A stretch of DNA of 64,000 bases from Methylobacterium sp. DB0501 (GTDB taxonomy: Bacteria; Pseudomonadota; Alphaproteobacteria; Rhizobiales; Beijerinckiaceae): contig NZ_JAAKGV010000002.1 in assembly GCF_011043735.1 (NCBI RefSeq), positions 248,001-312,000 of the forward strand, in the 5' to 3' direction. Shown here piece by piece: positions 56,066-64,000 of the stretch (positions within the stretch are counted from its first letter, which is position 1; the number at the start of each line of letters is the position of its first letter). The translations under genes and the position numbers were made by a program. The notes under the pieces are model-generated. The model ran no database searches. It was given only the letters and a program-made list of their open reading frames with translations, and was not told where the DNA came from.

Positions 56066-56734
56066 ATGGCGACCGGCAATTTCGTCAGCTACAGCAGAGT
56101 GAGCACTGCGAAGCAGGGCCGCAGCGGGCTCGGCCTGGAAGCCCAGCGCGAGGCAGTGGCGCGCTACCTCAACGGCGGGCGCTGGAAGCTTGTGGGCGAG
56201 TTTGTCGAGGTAGAGTCCGGGCGCCGCTCGGACCGGCCTGAGCTTGCCAAGGCGGTCGCGGTTTGCCGGCTCTACGGCGGCCGGCTCATCGTCGCGAAGC
56301 TGGACCGCCTGTCCCGCGACCCGGGGTTCCTGCGGGATCTGGAGCGCTCGGGTATCGACTTCGTGGCCGCCGACATGCCGGACGCCAACCGCCTCACAGT
56401 GGGCATCATGGCGCTTGTGGCGGAGCAGGAGCGGGAAGCCATTTCCGCCCGCACGAAAGCCGCTCTGCAGGCCGCAAAAGCCCGTGGGAAGGTACTCGGC
56501 GGCTACCAGGGGCACAGCTTCACCGACGCGGAACATGAGGCCGCAGCGCGCGCCCGGCGTGCCAAGAGCGACGCTCAGGCTGCCCGCCTCGGTCCTGTCA
56601 TCGCCGAACTGCAGGCTTCCGGCATCGCCTCGGCCTATGGGCTCGCCAAGGCGCTGAACGAGCGGGGCATCCCTACCCCGCGGGGTAGCACTTGGCAGGC
56701 CGTGCAAGTGCAGCGGGTCCTGAGTCGCCTCTGA
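56066..56734 (+). CDS. Serine recombinase (resolvase/invertase family)
   Basis: A 222-residue small serine recombinase. The catalytic Ser is S13 in YSRVST. VEVESGRRSDRPEL, LIVAKLDRLSRD and MALVAEQEREAISARTKAAL form the catalytic domain and long dimer helix. The C-terminal HTH is in IASAYGLAKALNERGIPTPRG..WQAVQVQRVL. It is a second site-specific recombinase in the element, besides the tyrosine integrase. It may resolve multimers, invert a segment, or come from a nested element. Confidence 0.92.
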   Translation: MATGNFVSYSRVSTAKQGRSGLGLEAQREAVARYLNGGRWKLVGEFVEVESGRRSDRPELAKAVAVCRLYGGRLIVAKLDRLSRDPGFLRDLERSGIDFVAADMPDANRLTVGIMALVAEQEREAISARTKAALQAAKARGKVLGGYQGHSFTDAEHEAAARARRAKSDAQAARLGPVIAELQASGIASAYGLAKALNERGIPTPRGSTWQAVQVQRVLSRL

Positions 56735-57037
56735 TAACCTCCGCAGCAAGCGGCGGCCCTACAATACTGTCGTCCAATTTTATACAGTGTTACGCGCTGT
56801 TATTCAGTGATAATGCGCCATTAGTTCGAGCCAAGGCGCTACTAACCACTTGTAAATTAGGCCCGTATTGGAGATATAATCTGCGATGCTGTTCCGGCTG
56901 TTCATTCGGTCACCAGCTTCGCGGGCCGTTTCCTGAGGGTGCCGCGCTCCATCCGATAACGGGAACTTCGGCTCCGTGGCCCGCACTTACGGTGAGGGCG
57001 GTCAAGCCGAGGAAGGGCGCACCGATTTTCTGGAGCT
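56735..57037. other. Intergenic region before the terminase genes
   Basis: AT-rich from 56,760 to 56,900, with an imperfect palindrome near gcgctgttattcagtgataa. It probably contains the promoter or operator of the packaging genes. A 60-residue minus-strand frame at 56,804-56,986 has no support. Confidence 0.4.
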
Positions 57038-57403
57038 ATGACGTTGCCCACCTCGGTTCATCACCGGAACGCACTCTCCAACGGCTCGCGGCTCCACGTG
57101 CGCCACGTCGATGCTCGCACAGAGGAGGGGAGACGGCTCGCCGACCTCATCCACGACCTCACAGAGGAGCGCGGCGGCCCGAAGGCCATCACCATCGTGC
57201 AACAGCAGGCCATCCGCCGGTACGCTCAACTCGCTGTCGAGTGCGAGAGCCTGGAAGCTGACCGAGCCGCCGGCAAGCCAATTGATGCCGAAGGCTACGG
57301 CCAACTTGCGGACCGGATGGATCGGCAGGCCCGCCGCATGGGACCGATCAAGGCCAGCCGTCCGCCTAACGCCCGGGAAATCGCCGCCAGGAGGAAGCTC
57401 TGA
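57038..57403 (+). CDS. Unknown phage protein before TerL (possible small-terminase role)
   Basis: 121 residues, helical and basic at the C-terminus. The region EEGRRLADLIHDLTEERGGPKAITIVQQQAIRRYAQLAVECESLEADRA resembles proteins that directly precede large terminases. It has a GGAG site before the ATG and ends one base into terL. A small-terminase function is suggested only by position. Confidence 0.6.
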   Translation: MTLPTSVHHRNALSNGSRLHVRHVDARTEEGRRLADLIHDLTEERGGPKAITIVQQQAIRRYAQLAVECESLEADRAAGKPIDAEGYGQLADRMDRQARRMGPIKASRPPNAREIAARRKL

Positions 57404-58830
57404 TGAAGCGCTTGCTGACGATGCGGGATGCTCTGGACGATGCAGACGTGTTCGGCACGATCCTCTCAGGCGAGAGCTGGGCCGCGTGGCGGGTGCTGCT
57501 GATCGCGTCGCAGGGTGAGCCCCTGACCAATAACGAACGCGCCATCTTCGCTACCCTCACCGGCCGCGCCAGCGAGCCCGGGGAGCCCGTCGAGGAGCTT
57601 TGGGCCATCGTCGGCCGGCGCGGTGGCAAAACGCGCGCCATGAGCGTCCTGGCGGCATATTTCGCGGTGCTCTGCGACTGGTCGGAGGTGCTGGCGCCGG
57701 GGGAGCGCGGATCGCTGCCCCTCATGGCCGCCTCGACGTACCAGGCCACGAAGGCATTCAGCTACATCGGCGGCATCTTCGAGCACGTCCCGGCTTTCCG
57801 AGATCACGAGATCAATCGCACGTCGGAGATGCTGAGCACGAACACGGGCGTGGACATCGAGGTGCGCCCCGCCAACTTCCGCACGGCCCGCGGCGGCACC
57901 CTCGTGGCCGCGCTCTGCGACGAGTTGGCGTTCTGGCGCAACGAGAACAGCAAGAACCCGGACAAGGAAATCCTAGACGCGCTCCGGCCCGGTCTGGGGA
58001 CCACGGGCGGGCCACTCATCATCATTAGCAGCCCCTACGCCAAGCGAGGCGAGCTATACGGCGCCTACCGCAAGGACTTCGGCCAGAAGGGCGATCCGGC
58101 AGTGCTCATCGCCAAGGCGCCGAGCCGCACCCTCAACCCGAAGCTATCCGAGAAGGTCGTTGCCCGCGCCTATGAGCGCGATGCGGCATCCGCCAAGGCA
58201 GAGTACGGCGCCGAATTCCGGGAGGATCTTGAGGACTTCGTATCGAGCGAGGTTGTTGACGCCTGCACCGCCGCTGGGGTTTCCGAACTACCAGCCGGCG
58301 AGCGGGTCAAATACTTCGCCTTTGTCGATCCGGCCGGCGGCTCCGGCCAGGACAGCATGACGCTTGCCATCGCGCACGACGAGAAGGGCACCATAGTGGT
58401 TGACCGGGTGCTAGAGAAGGCGCCTCCCTTCTCCCCCGAGACCACGGTGGAGGAATTCGCCCTGGTGCTCAAAGCCTACCGGGTGGGCGTGGTTGTCGGC
58501 GATCGATGGGGCGGCGAGTGGCCCCGTGAAGCGTTTCGGAAGAACAATATCCGGTATGATTTGGCCGAAATGTCCAAGTCTGAGATATACCAGGCCGCTC
58601 TTCCCCGCCTAAACAGCAAGACCGTTCGCCTGCTCGACATTGCAAGGCTCAAGTCGCAGCTATGCAACCTTGAGCGCCGCACCTCCCGCGGCAGCCGGGA
58701 CAGCATCGATCACCCGCCCGGCGAGCACGACGACGTGGCAAACGCGGTGTGCGGGGTGATCGCGCAGCCGCCCCGCGGCTTCCGGTACGGGATGCTCGAC
58801 GTAGTGGACCGCCAGCGGGCCATGACATGA
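57403..58830 (+). CDS. terL: Phage terminase large subunit
   Basis: A 475-residue DNA-packaging motor. Walker A GRRGGKT is at 71-77 and Walker B LVAALCDELAFW ends with D173-E174. IIISSPYAKRGELYGAY is the coupling motif. The C-terminal nuclease domain has FVDPAGGSGQDSM, and a late DDVANAVCG supplies its second acidic site. It is complete and should be functional. The stop overlaps the next small gene (ATGA). Confidence 0.94.
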   Translation: MKRLLTMRDALDDADVFGTILSGESWAAWRVLLIASQGEPLTNNERAIFATLTGRASEPGEPVEELWAIVGRRGGKTRAMSVLAAYFAVLCDWSEVLAPGERGSLPLMAASTYQATKAFSYIGGIFEHVPAFRDHEINRTSEMLSTNTGVDIEVRPANFRTARGGTLVAALCDELAFWRNENSKNPDKEILDALRPGLGTTGGPLIIISSPYAKRGELYGAYRKDFGQKGDPAVLIAKAPSRTLNPKLSEKVVARAYERDAASAKAEYGAEFREDLEDFVSSEVVDACTAAGVSELPAGERVKYFAFVDPAGGSGQDSMTLAIAHDEKGTIVVDRVLEKAPPFSPETTVEEFALVLKAYRVGVVVGDRWGGEWPREAFRKNNIRYDLAEMSKSEIYQAALPRLNSKTVRLLDIARLKSQLCNLERRTSRGSRDSIDHPPGEHDDVANAVCGVIAQPPRGFRYGMLDVVDRQRAMT

Positions 58831-59126
58831 CCAAGCCTCTCGTGCTCATCCCCTACGACAAGGCCGAGGCTATCAGCATCACCGAGGCAGCCTTCGTGGC
58901 GAAGTGCTCGGCTAGCACCGTGCGCGGTTGGGCGGCCAAGCACCACATCGGCCGCCGGATCGCGGGCGGCGCCTGGAAGGTCTCAGCGCCGGCCCTGCTG
59001 ATGCTGCTGGACGACGACTTCGACGCGCTCGGCGCCTACCTCGCCGGTGAGCGCAGCGGGTTGGTGGCGGCCTACTTTATTCGTGCTGGGGTACCGCTTG
59101 AAGCTGTACCCCAGATCAATCCTTAG
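58827..59126 (+). CDS. Small protein with helix-turn-helix-like N-terminus
   Basis: 99 residues. ISITEAAFVAKCSASTVRGWAAKHHIGRRIAGGAWKVS looks like a MerR/excisionase-type winged helix. The rest (LLMLLDDDFDALGAYLAGER) is helical and acidic. The ATG overlaps terL (ATGA). A perfect 9-bp inverted repeat (ctggggtac / gtaccccag, 59,086-59,114) lies inside its last codons and may be a transcription signal or operator. Confidence 0.65.
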   Translation: MTKPLVLIPYDKAEAISITEAAFVAKCSASTVRGWAAKHHIGRRIAGGAWKVSAPALLMLLDDDFDALGAYLAGERSGLVAAYFIRAGVPLEAVPQINP

Positions 59127-59178
59127 TAAAAGTCTGTATAACAGAGATGCATCGAGTGATTTCAAAAAATTACAACAT

Positions 59179-59203
59179 ATTCCAATATTTCGTTTATTGG
59201 AAT
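59179..59203 (-). terminator. Terminator-like hairpin between convergent genes
   Basis: A 9-bp perfect stem (attccaata / tattggaat) with a 7-nt loop begins 3 bp past the stop of the minus-strand gene. A T6 run follows on that strand about 10 bases later. It may act in both directions. Confidence 0.55.
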
Positions 59204-59205
59204 TA

Positions 59206-60219
59206 TTAGTCTGCTTGATCAGTATACTCTTCGACTGCGATTGCTCTGCCCGTTATCGAAACTGGCGTCTCGCAAGCAGTAGTGTTGGCCCAAAATGTTA
59301 CACAATATTGCTCTGAACTATCCCGAGGATTTCGCGAACCAACTCGTCCAGATTGAGCGACAATCTTGGAAGATCCCGTGCCAATCACAATTTTTCCACC
59401 ATGCTGAGGCTTCACACAGCTGTCTATAACATGCTCCTGACATCCAGGATTTCTCCATCCATCGTAACGTTCCCCAGAACCTACATGCACCTCATCTCCT
59501 TCTACAGCTACTCTAAGCAACTTAGGCGGAGGCGCAGGAGGTAATTCGGAAGGTGGGAGATACCCTCTGGATGAACCAGCATTCTTTGTGTTTGCAACGA
59601 CAAGTAGATCTTGCTTAGGATCGTCGCGTTTGATCGTTATTGTTTGCGTCAGTTTGTCTTTGAGCTCAGCTCCATCTTTTGCAAAACTAGCTCCGCCAAC
59701 AATAGATCCATTAACAACCGTAATATCTGATATAACGGCCGCAATATTAGATGTAGGATAATTAGTCCACGTTATTTCAGCAGTAGCGTTATTTTTTCCG
59801 AAATCCTGTAGTTTTACAAAAAAACCTCCACTACGCAAGCAGCTTTCAACCACAGATGCGGATGAGGCATCGCCAGAAGATACGATCAGAGACGCCGCAC
59901 TTTGGCGAATTTGATCAACATTAATGAATTTCTCTAGTTCAGATCTTAGCTTTTCTTTCTTATCATTATTCCATGTGCCAGGTCCTATGCTGATAGGGCC
60001 AACCTTAACTTTACCCGAACGAGAAATTGCCTCGCTTGCACTTTTTTCGTCCATTTGGGTTAAGCTCGAGAGAAAAAGCAGCTTACTGTAGTCAGATGAG
60101 CTCGAGTTAAAATTTTTAACAACCAAATCTCGAGCCAGCGCATTACAATCGGCCCCTTGAGCGTAAGCGCTCGTTCCAATTGCAAAGAACGCTATAAGTG
60201 ATAACTTGCTTCTTATCAT
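59206..60219 (-). CDS. Secreted protein of unknown function, AT-rich cargo gene
   Basis: 337 residues with a clear signal peptide (KLSLIAFFAIGTSAYAQG) and export to the periplasm or beyond expected. The mature part has an N-terminal helical segment (CNALARDLVVKNFN...LFLSSLTQMDEKSASEAI). A middle beta-rich region contains ATAEITWTNYPTSNIAAVISDI, a Pro-rich linker follows (PPSELPPAPPPKLL), and the end is Cys-rich (four Cys). The AAGGAG site is 7 bases before the ATG. The gene is far richer in A+T than its neighbours and is reversed relative to the phage genes, with its own terminator. This is the classic layout of a moron or lysogenic-conversion gene. No family recognised. Confidence 0.82.
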   Translation of the reverse strand: MIRSKLSLIAFFAIGTSAYAQGADCNALARDLVVKNFNSSSSDYSKLLFLSSLTQMDEKSASEAISRSGKVKVGPISIGPGTWNNDKKEKLRSELEKFINVDQIRQSAASLIVSSGDASSASVVESCLRSGGFFVKLQDFGKNNATAEITWTNYPTSNIAAVISDITVVNGSIVGGASFAKDGAELKDKLTQTITIKRDDPKQDLLVVANTKNAGSSRGYLPPSELPPAPPPKLLRVAVEGDEVHVGSGERYDGWRNPGCQEHVIDSCVKPQHGGKIVIGTGSSKIVAQSGRVGSRNPRDSSEQYCVTFWANTTACETPVSITGRAIAVEEYTDQAD

Positions 60220-60457
60220 CTCTGTACTCCTTTTCTATAACCGAAAGACAAGCTAGGGCCATTGAGACTCGGCCTCCGTTACAATATCGGCAATTGCCAC
60301 TCTTCAAGCAAGCGGATTTGCAAACAACGATCGACGTTGGCTTCGGTCCGCATCAAAGCTGCAAAAATCGCAAAGTCGCCAATTCAGGCCCCGACCATCT
60401 CGACACAGGGCCGCAAACGTCCATTCTTGCCCCGACAGAGAGCGCAGAGGCGCGGGG

Positions 60458-60931
60458 ATGACCTGGAATTTGAACGAACGGAAGATCCGACTGCGCAAGC
60501 TTTTCCCGGCCGCGACTGAGGAAGAGATTGCCGTCATGGCCGCGAGCAACACACTGCACGACGGCGAAGGCATCCGCATTGGCATGTGGATGGCCGATGG
60601 AGCCCGATCGCATAGCGTCTACATCAAGGATGCACCGATGACCCTGGACGATAGCCTTGGCTCTGTACCGTCCGAGTTTCAGAGCAAGTACCGATACATC
60701 AGCGGCATGATCCGGGGCGCTTCGAACCCCGTCGTCTTGGAGGACGCCGCGCGCCAAGCGAATGCGCTCGCCGCCCGCATTCGGACCGTGGCGCAGCTCG
60801 GCAGCTACGGCCCCATGATGGTCGACAGCGGAGAGAAGGCCGCGCTGAGCTACCTCGCGGACCACCTCAGCGGTGAGGCCAGAGCCGCGAATACCATGGC
60901 GCAGCAGACCCGCATGGGGCTCCGCCGATGA
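60458..60931 (+). CDS. Phage protein of unknown function
   Basis: 157 residues. The N-terminus (RKIRLRKLFPAATEEEIAVMAASNTLHDGEGIRIG) and the rest are soluble mixed alpha/beta, with no motif I can assign. The stop overlaps the next gene (ATGA). It diverges from the cargo gene across 238 bp that show no other gene. Confidence 0.65.
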   Translation: MTWNLNERKIRLRKLFPAATEEEIAVMAASNTLHDGEGIRIGMWMADGARSHSVYIKDAPMTLDDSLGSVPSEFQSKYRYISGMIRGASNPVVLEDAARQANALAARIRTVAQLGSYGPMMVDSGEKAALSYLADHLSGEARAANTMAQQTRMGLRR

Positions 60932-61518
60932 GCGCTCATCTCTCCCTCGTGGAGGCGCAGCCCTCCCTCTCCGATCGCATCGCCGCGGCGCTCACCGATG
61001 CCACGACCTCCGGTGCTGTCTCGAACCTGATGCGGGATGTGGACGCCGAACTGAGCGCCACCGCCGCTCGCCTGTCCAAGGTCGAGGTGCGCGCCCTGGA
61101 CCCACTCACGCCGGCCGGCGAGGTGGAGCAGGCGCAGGCTGACCTCATCAGCGCCACCTTCGCGCAGAAGCGGCTCAAGACGGCCCGGGAGCGCCTCGAC
61201 GTCCGGTTCAAGGCGGTGAAGCGCTCAGAGGACGAGGCGGAGGCCCGGCGGATCCACGCCGCGGTGAAGGCCGAGCTTGACGCTTGCGCCGACCTGCTCC
61301 GCAGCCGGTACGTCGCCCTCTGCACCGAGTTGGTGGAGATCGTGGAGCGGTGCGAGCGCGCCGACGCCGAGCGCCGTAACCGCAAGATTTACGACCTGCA
61401 CCGGCCCGAATTTCTCGCGTTCGGCCTGTCGCACAACTACGACCAGTCCATGCTGGCATCTGCGCTTCGCCTACCTGATCTCACGGCTTCCGGCCGTGCT
61501 TTCTGGCCGAAGCCCTGA
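60928..61518 (+). CDS. Phage protein of unknown function, coiled-coil rich
   Basis: 196 residues, mostly helical with long heptad-like stretches (VEQAQADLISATFAQKRLKTARERLDVRFKAVKRSEDEAEARRI-type). Its position before the tape-measure gene would suit a tail assembly chaperone, but no chaperone motif or frameshift signal is visible. It overlaps the previous gene. Confidence 0.6.
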   Translation: MSAHLSLVEAQPSLSDRIAAALTDATTSGAVSNLMRDVDAELSATAARLSKVEVRALDPLTPAGEVEQAQADLISATFAQKRLKTARERLDVRFKAVKRSEDEAEARRIHAAVKAELDACADLLRSRYVALCTELVEIVERCERADAERRNRKIYDLHRPEFLAFGLSHNYDQSMLASALRLPDLTASGRAFWPKP

Positions 61519-61535
61519 TCCGGGAAATATAGCCT

Positions 61536-64000
61536 ATGGCTGACCTGGCTGCGCTCGGGTTCGAGGTTGATAGCACTCCGCTCACGCGGGCAACGTCCGA
61601 CTTGGACAAGCTCACGGCCGCGGCGGGTCGGACAGAGAAGGCGGCAGCCCAGATAGGTCGAGGGTTCGATGCCGCGAGTGTTTCCGCTACCAATGCGCAG
61701 CGGAGCCTCAACGGCATCAATTCGATGCTTGAGCAAAGCATTCGCTCGCATGTGCAGGCAGAGGCGGCGGCGGGCCGGTGGCATCGGACGCTAGCAGACG
61801 GTGCGAAGACCACAGAGCTTGCGGCCTATCAGGTGCAGAACCTGCGGGCGCAGTTCATCGACATCGGGACGACGCTGTACGGCGGAATGAACCCGCTGAC
61901 GATCCTGATGCAGCAGGGTCCACAGATCGCGCAGATTTTCGGCCCTGGCGCCGGCGTGCGGGGCATCCTCGGCGGTGTGGTCACGGAAGTTCAGCGCCTT
62001 GTGCCACTGTCCCTCGGCATCGCCGGAGGTGTGGCCGGCGGCCTCGGAGTGATCGGTAAGGCGTACCTCGAATTTGACGCGAGCCAGAAAGCCGTTGCGG
62101 TCGGGCTGACGGGGCTCGGCCAGCAAAGCGGGATCGCAGCCGGCGAGATCGAGAAGATTGGCCGGGCGAGCACCCTGGCGACGGACAGCGCCACCCGGTA
62201 CGCGACCGCCTTCGCCAGCACCGGCAACGCGACGCGCGACACGCTGACGGCCGCCCTCAACAGCACCCGCGACTTTGCGACGACGTTCGGCACGAGCTTC
62301 GATGACGCCGCGAAGATCCAGCAGGAGTTCTTTACGAACGGCTCGGCGGCCTATGACAAGTATGCTGGCCGCCTCGGCACCTACAGCGCAACGACTAGCC
62401 GGCTCTTGCAGGACATGCAACGGCAAGGCCGCGGCGGCGATGTAGTGCGCATGGCGCTGGATGAGATCAATCCGCGCCTTGCGAAGTACAACGAGCTTGC
62501 GAGCGTAGGAACGAAGGTCACAACGACCATTGGTGATGCGTGGAGTAATTTCTGGTCAAACGTGAACCGCGGGGCTGGGGTCCTTGCCGGCGACAGCCGC
62601 CTCAATGTGACGCCGCAGCAGAGTGCCGCCGCCGCTCTAGAAGGCGAACTCGCCCGGTCCCGAGCCGACCAAGAGCGCGCCTCGACGGTCGTGGTTGCGC
62701 AGAGCCGAGCGAACCGCCTCTTGGAGGTGAACCCGGTTGAGCGGCAGGTCAAACAAAGTCAGGTCGAAGCCGGTCTAGGCCAGGGCGACAAGTATCAGAG
62801 CATTGATGAACGCTTCGCTGGCGTCTTCGGTATGGCGAGCAAGCTCGATATTGGTTCTTACCGGAAAGAACTTCAGGATCGACCCAATACCCCGTATTTC
62901 AACAACCAAACGCTCAAGGATGTGGCGGAGCGTGCCGAGCGCACGATGATTGCGACGCCCGACGAGCTGCGGGCGCAGGTCCGGCGCGGCGTCACGCAGT
63001 CGAACGACATCACGCAGGCCCGCGCCCTAAACGATGTCTCGGAGCAGTCCACCCGGACGCAGCAGGCTCAGGCGCAGGCCCTTGGCAAGAGTGCCGGCGA
63101 GATGGAGCGGCTGACGACCCGGGCCGGGCTGTTGAACCGCGCCCAGGCTGACGGCATTCCGTTGAGCGATGCGAACCGTCGCAGGATTGACGAGGTGTCC
63201 GCGGCGATCGGCCGGCAGCAGCAAGCCTATGTCGAGGCGGCAGCCTCCCGTGAGGTGCTGTTCCAGCGTTCGCAGTTGAGCCGCACGCCGCAAGAGCAGG
63301 TCGTCAGCGCGCAGGTCCGGCAGATCTACGGCGACAACGCCGACAGCCCGGGAGCCCAGGCGCTGGCAGAGCAGATCCGGCTCAATTCCAGCATTCGCGA
63401 CACGCAAGCGGCGTGGTCGTCGCTGGCGCAGATGGGAAGCGGCCTCATCGATCCGCTGCTAGACAGTACCCGGTCGTGGAGCAGCGCGGTTGCCGACCTC
63501 GCCCGCAACTTCGGCAGGGCGGCCCTACAGGCGGCTTTGTTCGGGCAAGGTCCCTTCGCTGCCCTCGCAGGCACGCAGGGCGCTGGCGCCGGACCTGGCG
63601 GCCTTCTAGGCATGGCACTCGGCCCAATCGGAGCCGGTGGGAGAAACGGCGGCAGCGGGTTCCTTGGCTTCCTGGGGCTCGGTGGCGATGCCTCCAATGG
63701 TCTCGTGACCGGCGACGCCGCTGATTGGTTCGCCAACGGCGGCGTGATGACGAGCCGCGGTGCTCTGCCGCTGAACCGATATGCGAACGGCGGCGTAGCG
63801 AACTCGCCTCAGATGGCAATCTTCGGCGAAGGCAGAGGACCGGAAGCCTACGTGCCATTGCCGGATGGCCGCAGCATCCCGGTCAGCATGAAGAACGGTG
63901 CGGCGAACCAGAACGCCGCGCCTGCCATGACCGATGCCCGATCTTACAGCTTTGACCTGCGCGGTTCGACGCTCACCGAAGCGCAGGTTCAGGCGGCTCT
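61536..64000 (+). CDS. Phage tail length tape-measure protein (3' end outside window)
   Basis: Open from ATG 61536 to the window edge, at least 821 residues. After a helical N-terminus comes YQVQNLRAQFIDIGTTLYGGMNPLTILMQQGPQ with a hydrophobic stretch (~107-180), as in TMP_2-type tape measures. Long Gln/Ala/Arg-rich helices follow. Near the end is FANGGVMTSRGALPLNRYANGGV...GEGRGPEAYVPLPDGRSIPV, the usual near-C-terminal repeat of these proteins. The full protein is therefore probably only a little longer than seen. It sets tail length and helps DNA entry in siphoviruses. Confidence 0.9.
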   Translation, partial: MADLAALGFEVDSTPLTRATSDLDKLTAAAGRTEKAAAQIGRGFDAASVSATNAQRSLNGINSMLEQSIRSHVQAEAAAGRWHRTLADGAKTTELAAYQVQNLRAQFIDIGTTLYGGMNPLTILMQQGPQIAQIFGPGAGVRGILGGVVTEVQRLVPLSLGIAGGVAGGLGVIGKAYLEFDASQKAVAVGLTGLGQQSGIAAGEIEKIGRASTLATDSATRYATAFASTGNATRDTLTAALNSTRDFATTFGTSFDDAAKIQQEFFTNGSAAYDKYAGRLGTYSATTSRLLQDMQRQGRGGDVVRMALDEINPRLAKYNELASVGTKVTTTIGDAWSNFWSNVNRGAGVLAGDSRLNVTPQQSAAAALEGELARSRADQERASTVVVAQSRANRLLEVNPVERQVKQSQVEAGLGQGDKYQSIDERFAGVFGMASKLDIGSYRKELQDRPNTPYFNNQTLKDVAERAERTMIATPDELRAQVRRGVTQSNDITQARALNDVSEQSTRTQQAQAQALGKSAGEMERLTTRAGLLNRAQADGIPLSDANRRRIDEVSAAIGRQQQAYVEAAASREVLFQRSQLSRTPQEQVVSAQVRQIYGDNADSPGAQALAEQIRLNSSIRDTQAAWSSLAQMGSGLIDPLLDSTRSWSSAVADLARNFGRAALQAALFGQGPFAALAGTQGAGAGPGGLLGMALGPIGAGGRNGGSGFLGFLGLGGDASNGLVTGDAADWFANGGVMTSRGALPLNRYANGGVANSPQMAIFGEGRGPEAYVPLPDGRSIPVSMKNGAANQNAAPAMTDARSYSFDLRGSTLTEAQVQAA

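Larger units (their letters stand above)
50097..64000. mobile_element. Prophage-like integrated element (left end; right end beyond window)
   Basis: The left boundary is the 3' part of a tRNA-Leu gene, immediately followed by a tyrosine integrase. Inside are an AlpA-like regulator, replication genes, a serine recombinase, a large terminase and a tail tape-measure protein, with AT-rich unknown genes scattered between. Genes overlap tightly, as in phages. No structural head genes are seen. The right att site should be past 64,000. Confidence 0.9.

Noticed and set aside
55585..56079. A minus-strand frame and a plus-strand frame giving KPDKPD- and RFVRFVR-type peptides
   Set aside because: The peptides only reflect the short DNA repeats; no start signal or family support.
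56804..56986. A 60-residue minus-strand frame between the serine recombinase and terminase genes
   Set aside because: No ribosome-binding site, homology or coupling; the region looks regulatory.
60928..61536. Programmed frameshift of a tail assembly chaperone before the tape measure
   Set aside because: No slippery heptamer or overlapping second frame was found near the end of the 60,928 gene.

Overview
The window is high-G+C (about 70%) DNA from an alphaproteobacterium, most likely Methylobacteriaceae (Methylobacterium-like). That placement is inference from several traits: a giant NAD-glutamate dehydrogenase, a single-chain methylmalonyl-CoA mutase, a DnaG with a degenerate zinc ribbon, the lptF-lptG-lptD-pdxA-rsmA order opposite pepA, and many GTG starts with ATGA/GTGA overlaps. 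No rRNA gene or species marker is present.

Positions 1-50,096 are ordinary chromosome. They hold in order: the 3' end of a hybrid histidine kinase; a reductase-like SDR coupled to an SMR exporter; bluB behind NAD-GDH on the minus strand; an AhpD-like protein; an orphan ABC-2 permease; two identical tRNA-Leu(GAG) genes; an orphan FliN-like protein; lipB; a PAS histidine kinase; a Tim44-like protein; the envelope cluster rsmA-pdxA-lptD-lptG-lptF (minus) facing pepA (plus); fadD; an M23 peptidase; a chemotaxis receptor; yqeY and carA (divergent); a run of small or accessory genes including an HtrA-type protease behind a DUF817-like membrane protein; methylmalonyl-CoA mutase; dnaG and rpoD; a class III cyclase; and a TPP-riboswitch-controlled thiO-thiS-thiG-thiE operon. 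bluB (lower ligand of B12) and the B12-dependent mutase are functionally linked.

From 50,097 to the right edge lies an integrated prophage-like element. Its left junction is the 3' part of a tRNA-Leu(UAA) gene, broken in the anticodon loop, followed by a tyrosine integrase. Next come an AT-rich unknown gene coupled to the integrase, an AlpA-like regulator, a tightly overlapping run of small genes, a primase/helicase gene split by an in-frame TAG, a repeat-rich non-coding segment, a serine recombinase, a large terminase, a reverse-strand AT-rich gene for a secreted protein (probable cargo), two small unknown genes, and a tail tape-measure gene running off the window.

No portal, capsid, head-tail connector or tail-tube gene lies between terminase and tape measure. 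The element may therefore be defective, rearranged, or a satellite-type element. The most interesting parts are the broken replication gene, the junction, the missing head module and the unknown AT-rich genes.
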